A DNA stretch of 64,000 nt, taken from the NCBI GenBank assembly GCA_018136815.1, contig CM030935.1:5323921-5387920 (forward strand), in the 5' to 3' direction. Source of the DNA: Isochrysis galbana (taxonomy: Eukaryota > Haptophyta > Isochrysidales > Isochrysidaceae). This document shows positions 63,596 to 64,000 of this stretch, one piece after another. The position numbers and the translations under genes are program-made. The stretch's first letter is position 1. Each line of letters opens with the position of its first letter. Under the pieces are notes generated by a model. That model was given only the letters and a program-made list of their open reading frames with translations. It made no database searches and was not told where the DNA came from.

Positions 63596-64000
63596 AGGCC
63601 CCCAGAATGGATTGTTGTGTGAAGTGCCCGCCCACGAGGGGTGCACAACAGTAGTACGTTGGTAGGAGNNNNNNNNNNNNNNNNNNNNNNNNNNNNNNNN
63701 NNNNNNNNNNNNNNNNNNNNNNNNNNNNNNNNNNNNNNNNNNNNNNNNNNNNNNNNNNNNNNNNNNNNTTGCCTCCATGGGGGTGGCAGCAGAGCTACCA
63801 CACCCCATGGGGAGTCCTTGCGTGGGTGGCTGAGCGGCGGAGCTGGCGGTCTGAGTCTGGCTCAGGGTCTGATGGTCTGCAAGGAACATGGCCCTGCCTG
63901 CTCCTTGCTTCTGTGGCTGCCTGGGAGGCGATGGGGGCGGCGCCATCTCGACGTCGTGGTCGGGCGGTGCGGAGGCCTGAGAGCGCTTCGGCTCCGGCGG
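63596..64000 (-). mobile_element. LINE ORF1 head, partial, with assembly gap
   Basis: Codes for PEPKRSQASAPPDHDVEMAP, onward to PPTQGLPMGCGSSAATPME, then 100 N (63669-63768), then YYCCAPLVGGHFTQQSILG. It aligns with 18960-19300 and with the intact ORF1. The 5' end lies outside the window. Confidence 0.8.

Overview
The window is nuclear DNA from a eukaryote with a GC-rich, repeat-laden genome. Ten multi-exon genes could be assembled by hand with frame-consistent exons. Their introns are short, with GT-AG borders and a noticeable minority of GC-AG borders. A plastid-style leader on ribose-5-phosphate isomerase, a Dpy-30-like motif in one large gene, long CT/GA microsatellites and abundant L1-like and LTR retroelements fit a microalga with a secondary plastid. 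A haptophyte is my best guess, and that is inference. Three 100-N gaps show this is a draft assembly.

Layout. 1-4.4 kb: retroelement debris (Ty3-like pol fragment, LINE endonuclease fragment, a short LINE-derived element, a truncated LTR, G-rich tandem arrays). 4.6-7.4 kb (-): a GPATCH8-like G-patch/zinc-finger protein. 7.7-9.8 kb: hairpin-led GC-rich repeats. 10.1-14.0 kb (-): a 948-residue coiled-coil, Dpy-30-like and C2 protein. 15.5-18.2 kb (-): an UNC93-like transporter. 18.4-21.1 kb: LINE and LTR pieces and an AT-richer unknown coding stretch. 21.5-23.3 kb (+): S-formylglutathione hydrolase. 25.6-26.8 kb: an AT-richer unknown gene running into an LTR. 27.5-29.3 kb (+): a GT14-type glycosyltransferase. 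30.6-32.2 kb: two convergent intronless unknown genes. 33.4-35.9 kb (-): a signal-anchored Cys-containing protein. 37.7-43.9 kb: two copies of one repeat, each hit by a different solo LTR, flanking ribose-5-phosphate isomerase (40.3-42.6 kb, -). 44.9-47.1 kb (-): LINE reverse transcriptase. 47.7-49.2 kb (-): ribosomal protein L5. 50.0-50.9 kb: an LTR unit with target-site duplication. 51.5-53.8 kb (+): a DHYC-type palmitoyltransferase. 55.5-58.6 kb (-): LINE ORF1 plus endonuclease. 58.7-59.5 kb: a second LTR family. 60.2-60.9 kb (-): a small membrane protein. 62.1-64.0 kb: LINE and hAT remnants.

The host genes look like unrelated housekeeping genes, not a pathway cluster. The coherent unusual signal is in the repeats. 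Several families begin with a short perfect hairpin whose stem differs between families while pairing is kept, and this includes hairpins just upstream of ATGGAGCGCGC, the start of the LINE ORF1. A separate repeat exists in two copies with the same backbone in which an iterated motif has changed at every position (ACTGTTTTT in one, ACTGTATTT in the other). These two patterns are the best candidates for something undescribed.
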